DNA from: Rhodobacter sp.
GTDB taxonomy: Bacteria > Pseudomonadota > Alphaproteobacteria > Rhodobacterales > Rhodobacteraceae
Assembly (NCBI GenBank): GCA_013824055.1
Contig: PNNE01000356.1
Location: 1-6,774 of the forward strand
Length of the DNA stretch: 6,774 nucleotides
Reading direction: 5' to 3'
Under the pieces are notes generated by a model, which did no database searches, was not told the origin of the DNA, and worked only from the letters and a program-made list of their open reading frames with translations. Shown one piece after another: positions 6,282 through 6,774 of the stretch (positions within the stretch are counted from its first letter, which is position 1; the number at the start of each line of letters is the position of its first letter). The position numbers were made by a program, and so were the translations under genes.

Positions 6282-6313
6282 TTCCCGCTCCACCCGCTTC
6301 GCTGTGCCCGCGC

Positions 6314-6335
6314 GGCAGGCCCACTACGGCCTGCC
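6314..6335 (+). terminator. Strong hairpin after pyrE, candidate terminator
   Basis: Perfect 8-bp stem GGCAGGCC (6314-6321) and GGCCTGCC (6328-6335) with loop CACTAC, 32 bases after the pyrE stop. No U-run follows, so intrinsic termination is unproven; it may instead protect the pyrC-pyrE mRNA end. Confidence 0.5.
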
Positions 6336-6395
6336 CCTGCTCCAAGGATTAGCGAGGCGCTTCATCAACCGGGCAAGATGTGGTAGGCTCATTCT

Positions 6396-6404
6396 TGTGG
6401 ATAA
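6396..6404 (-). promoter_or_regulatory. DnaA box 1 (perfect consensus)
   Basis: TGTGGATAA on the plus strand, that is TTATCCACA on the minus strand, the exact high-affinity consensus for the initiator DnaA. It lies about 94 bases before the dnaB start codon and five bases from a second box in the opposite orientation. Confidence 0.65.
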
Positions 6405-6409
6405 GCGGC

Positions 6410-6418
6410 TTATGCACA
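6410..6418 (+). promoter_or_regulatory. DnaA box 2 (TTATNCACA match)
   Basis: TTATGCACA fits the relaxed consensus TTATNCACA. With box 1 it forms a 23-base dyad, TGTGGATAAG-CGG-CTTATGCACA (6396-6418), with a single mismatched position. Binding by DnaA would place the initiator directly upstream of the helicase gene. An RNA hairpin is an alternative reading of the same dyad. Confidence 0.6.
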
Positions 6419-6436
6419 GCTTTCCCCCAACCCAAT

Positions 6437-6462
6437 CCACCGCCGGACATGCTAGTCGGTGG
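6437..6462 (+). other. Dyad in the dnaB leader
   Basis: CCACCG (6437-6442) and CGGTGG (6457-6462) form a perfect 6-bp stem with a 14-base loop, in which GAC (6446-6448) and GTC (6455-6457) allow an alternative inner pairing. It ends 35 bases before dnaB. It could be a leader structure or an operator half; no clear -35/-10 pair is visible around it. Confidence 0.3.
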
Positions 6463-6497
6463 GCAGCAAAAAGCAGAAAAGACGGCAGGGGGCAGAC

Positions 6498-6774
6498 ATG
6501 ACCGAAATCACCGCACTCAGGGCGATGGCGCAGGGGGCGTTGGCGCAGGGGGCGATGGCACCGGGCCCGATGGTTCCGGGTGGAGGCCAGTCCGCCTCCG
6601 AATCGGAAGTGCTGCCGCACAACATCGAAGCCGAGCAGCAGCTGCTGGGCGCGATCCTGACCAACAACGAGATCTTCGACCGCATCTCGTCGCTGGTGAA
6701 GGCCGAGCATTTCTTCGATCCGGTCCACCAGCGCATCTTCGAGGTCGCGGCGGCGCGCATCCTGAAGAACGCCC
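6498..6774 (+). CDS. dnaB: Replicative DNA helicase DnaB, N-terminal part (cut by window edge)
   Basis: Hexameric 5'-3' helicase loaded at the origin, which unwinds DNA at the fork and binds primase DnaG. Only the first 92 codons are in the window, all within the N-terminal domain. EVLPHNIEAEQQLLGAILTN (residues 37-56) is the conserved opening of the family. FDRISSLVKAEHFFDPVHQR (60-79) and IFEVAAARIL (80-89) continue the helical domain. ATG 6498 has AGGGGG (6487-6492) five bases upstream and is preferred; in-frame ATGs at 6525, 6555 and 6570 also precede the conserved domain. Residues 10-29 are a Met/Ala/Gln/Gly/Pro pentapeptide repeat. Two DnaA boxes lie upstream. The ATPase domain is outside the window. 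Confidence 0.95.
   Translation, partial: MTEITALRAMAQGALAQGAMAPGPMVPGGGQSASESEVLPHNIEAEQQLLGAILTNNEIFDRISSLVKAEHFFDPVHQRIFEVAAARILKNA
6525..6584 (+). repeat. 15-bp tandem repeat in the dnaB 5' end
   Basis: Four in-frame 15-base units encode MAQGA, LAQGA, MAPGP and MVPGG. The first two units differ only in their first base; the last two have diverged. The array lies in the disordered N-terminal tail before the conserved PHNIEAEQ block, so its length can vary without touching the folded domain. Three units start with ATG. Confidence 0.75.

Noticed and set aside
5367..6293. A 308-codon minus-strand frame opposite pyrE and the end of pyrC
   Set aside because: Gly/Arg/His/Gln-rich without motifs; it lies opposite two intact, well-conserved enzymes and is a compositional shadow.
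6379..6387. TGTGGTAGG as a third DnaA box
   Set aside because: Three mismatches to TGTGGATAA, including the normally invariant end; too weak to list.
6388..6497. Possible origin of replication, given the DnaA boxes
   Set aside because: Only two boxes, no AT-rich unwinding region, and a dnaB promoter position explains them better.

Overview
This is a 6.8 kb GC-rich chromosomal segment. The gene content, the divergent LysR/gcdH pair, the alphaproteobacterial type of orotate phosphoribosyltransferase and the order pyrC-pyrE-dnaB all point to an alphaproteobacterium of the Rhodobacteraceae, probably Paracoccus or a close relative. That assignment rests on protein recognition and was not checked by a search. 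There is no sign of a prophage, insertion sequence, CRISPR array, tRNA or rRNA. The region reads as core genome, with one lineage-restricted stretch in the middle.

Layout from left to right. (1) Positions 1-436, minus strand: the N-terminal 145 codons of a LysR-type regulator, cut by the window edge. It diverges from gcdH (525-1757, plus), which encodes glutaryl-CoA dehydrogenase of lysine/tryptophan/glutarate catabolism. A dyad with T-N11-A spacing (438-452) abuts the regulator's start and is the obvious operator candidate. (2) Positions 1764-3961: a hairpin after gcdH, a short G/C-rich element, a GT2-like glycosyltransferase (1839-2876) and a conserved protein of unknown function (3044-3961). 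The latter looks like an alpha/beta-hydrolase fold without its nucleophile. (3) Positions 3962-4357, minus strand: a small secreted LprI/DUF1311-family protein whose stop codon directly abuts that of the convergent gene. (4) Positions 4471-6281, plus strand: pyrC (dihydroorotase) and pyrE (orotate phosphoribosyltransferase), two enzymes of de novo UMP synthesis. They are separated by a 92-nt spacer rich in short repeats that could form alternative stems. (5) Positions 6282-6497: a hairpin, then two consensus DnaA boxes arranged back to back, then the leader of dnaB. dnaB (from 6498) encodes the replicative helicase and is cut by the right edge. Its N-terminus carries a short Met/Ala/Gln/Gly/Pro pentapeptide repeat.

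Functionally the window joins amino-acid catabolism (regulator plus gcdH), a probable surface-glycan or unknown pair, an envelope protein, and a nucleotide/DNA-replication block. The observations that most merit a check are the DnaA-box pair in front of dnaB, the LysR-type operator, the repeat-rich pyrC-pyrE spacer and the hydrolase-like orphan protein. I do not see a convincing new multi-gene system here.
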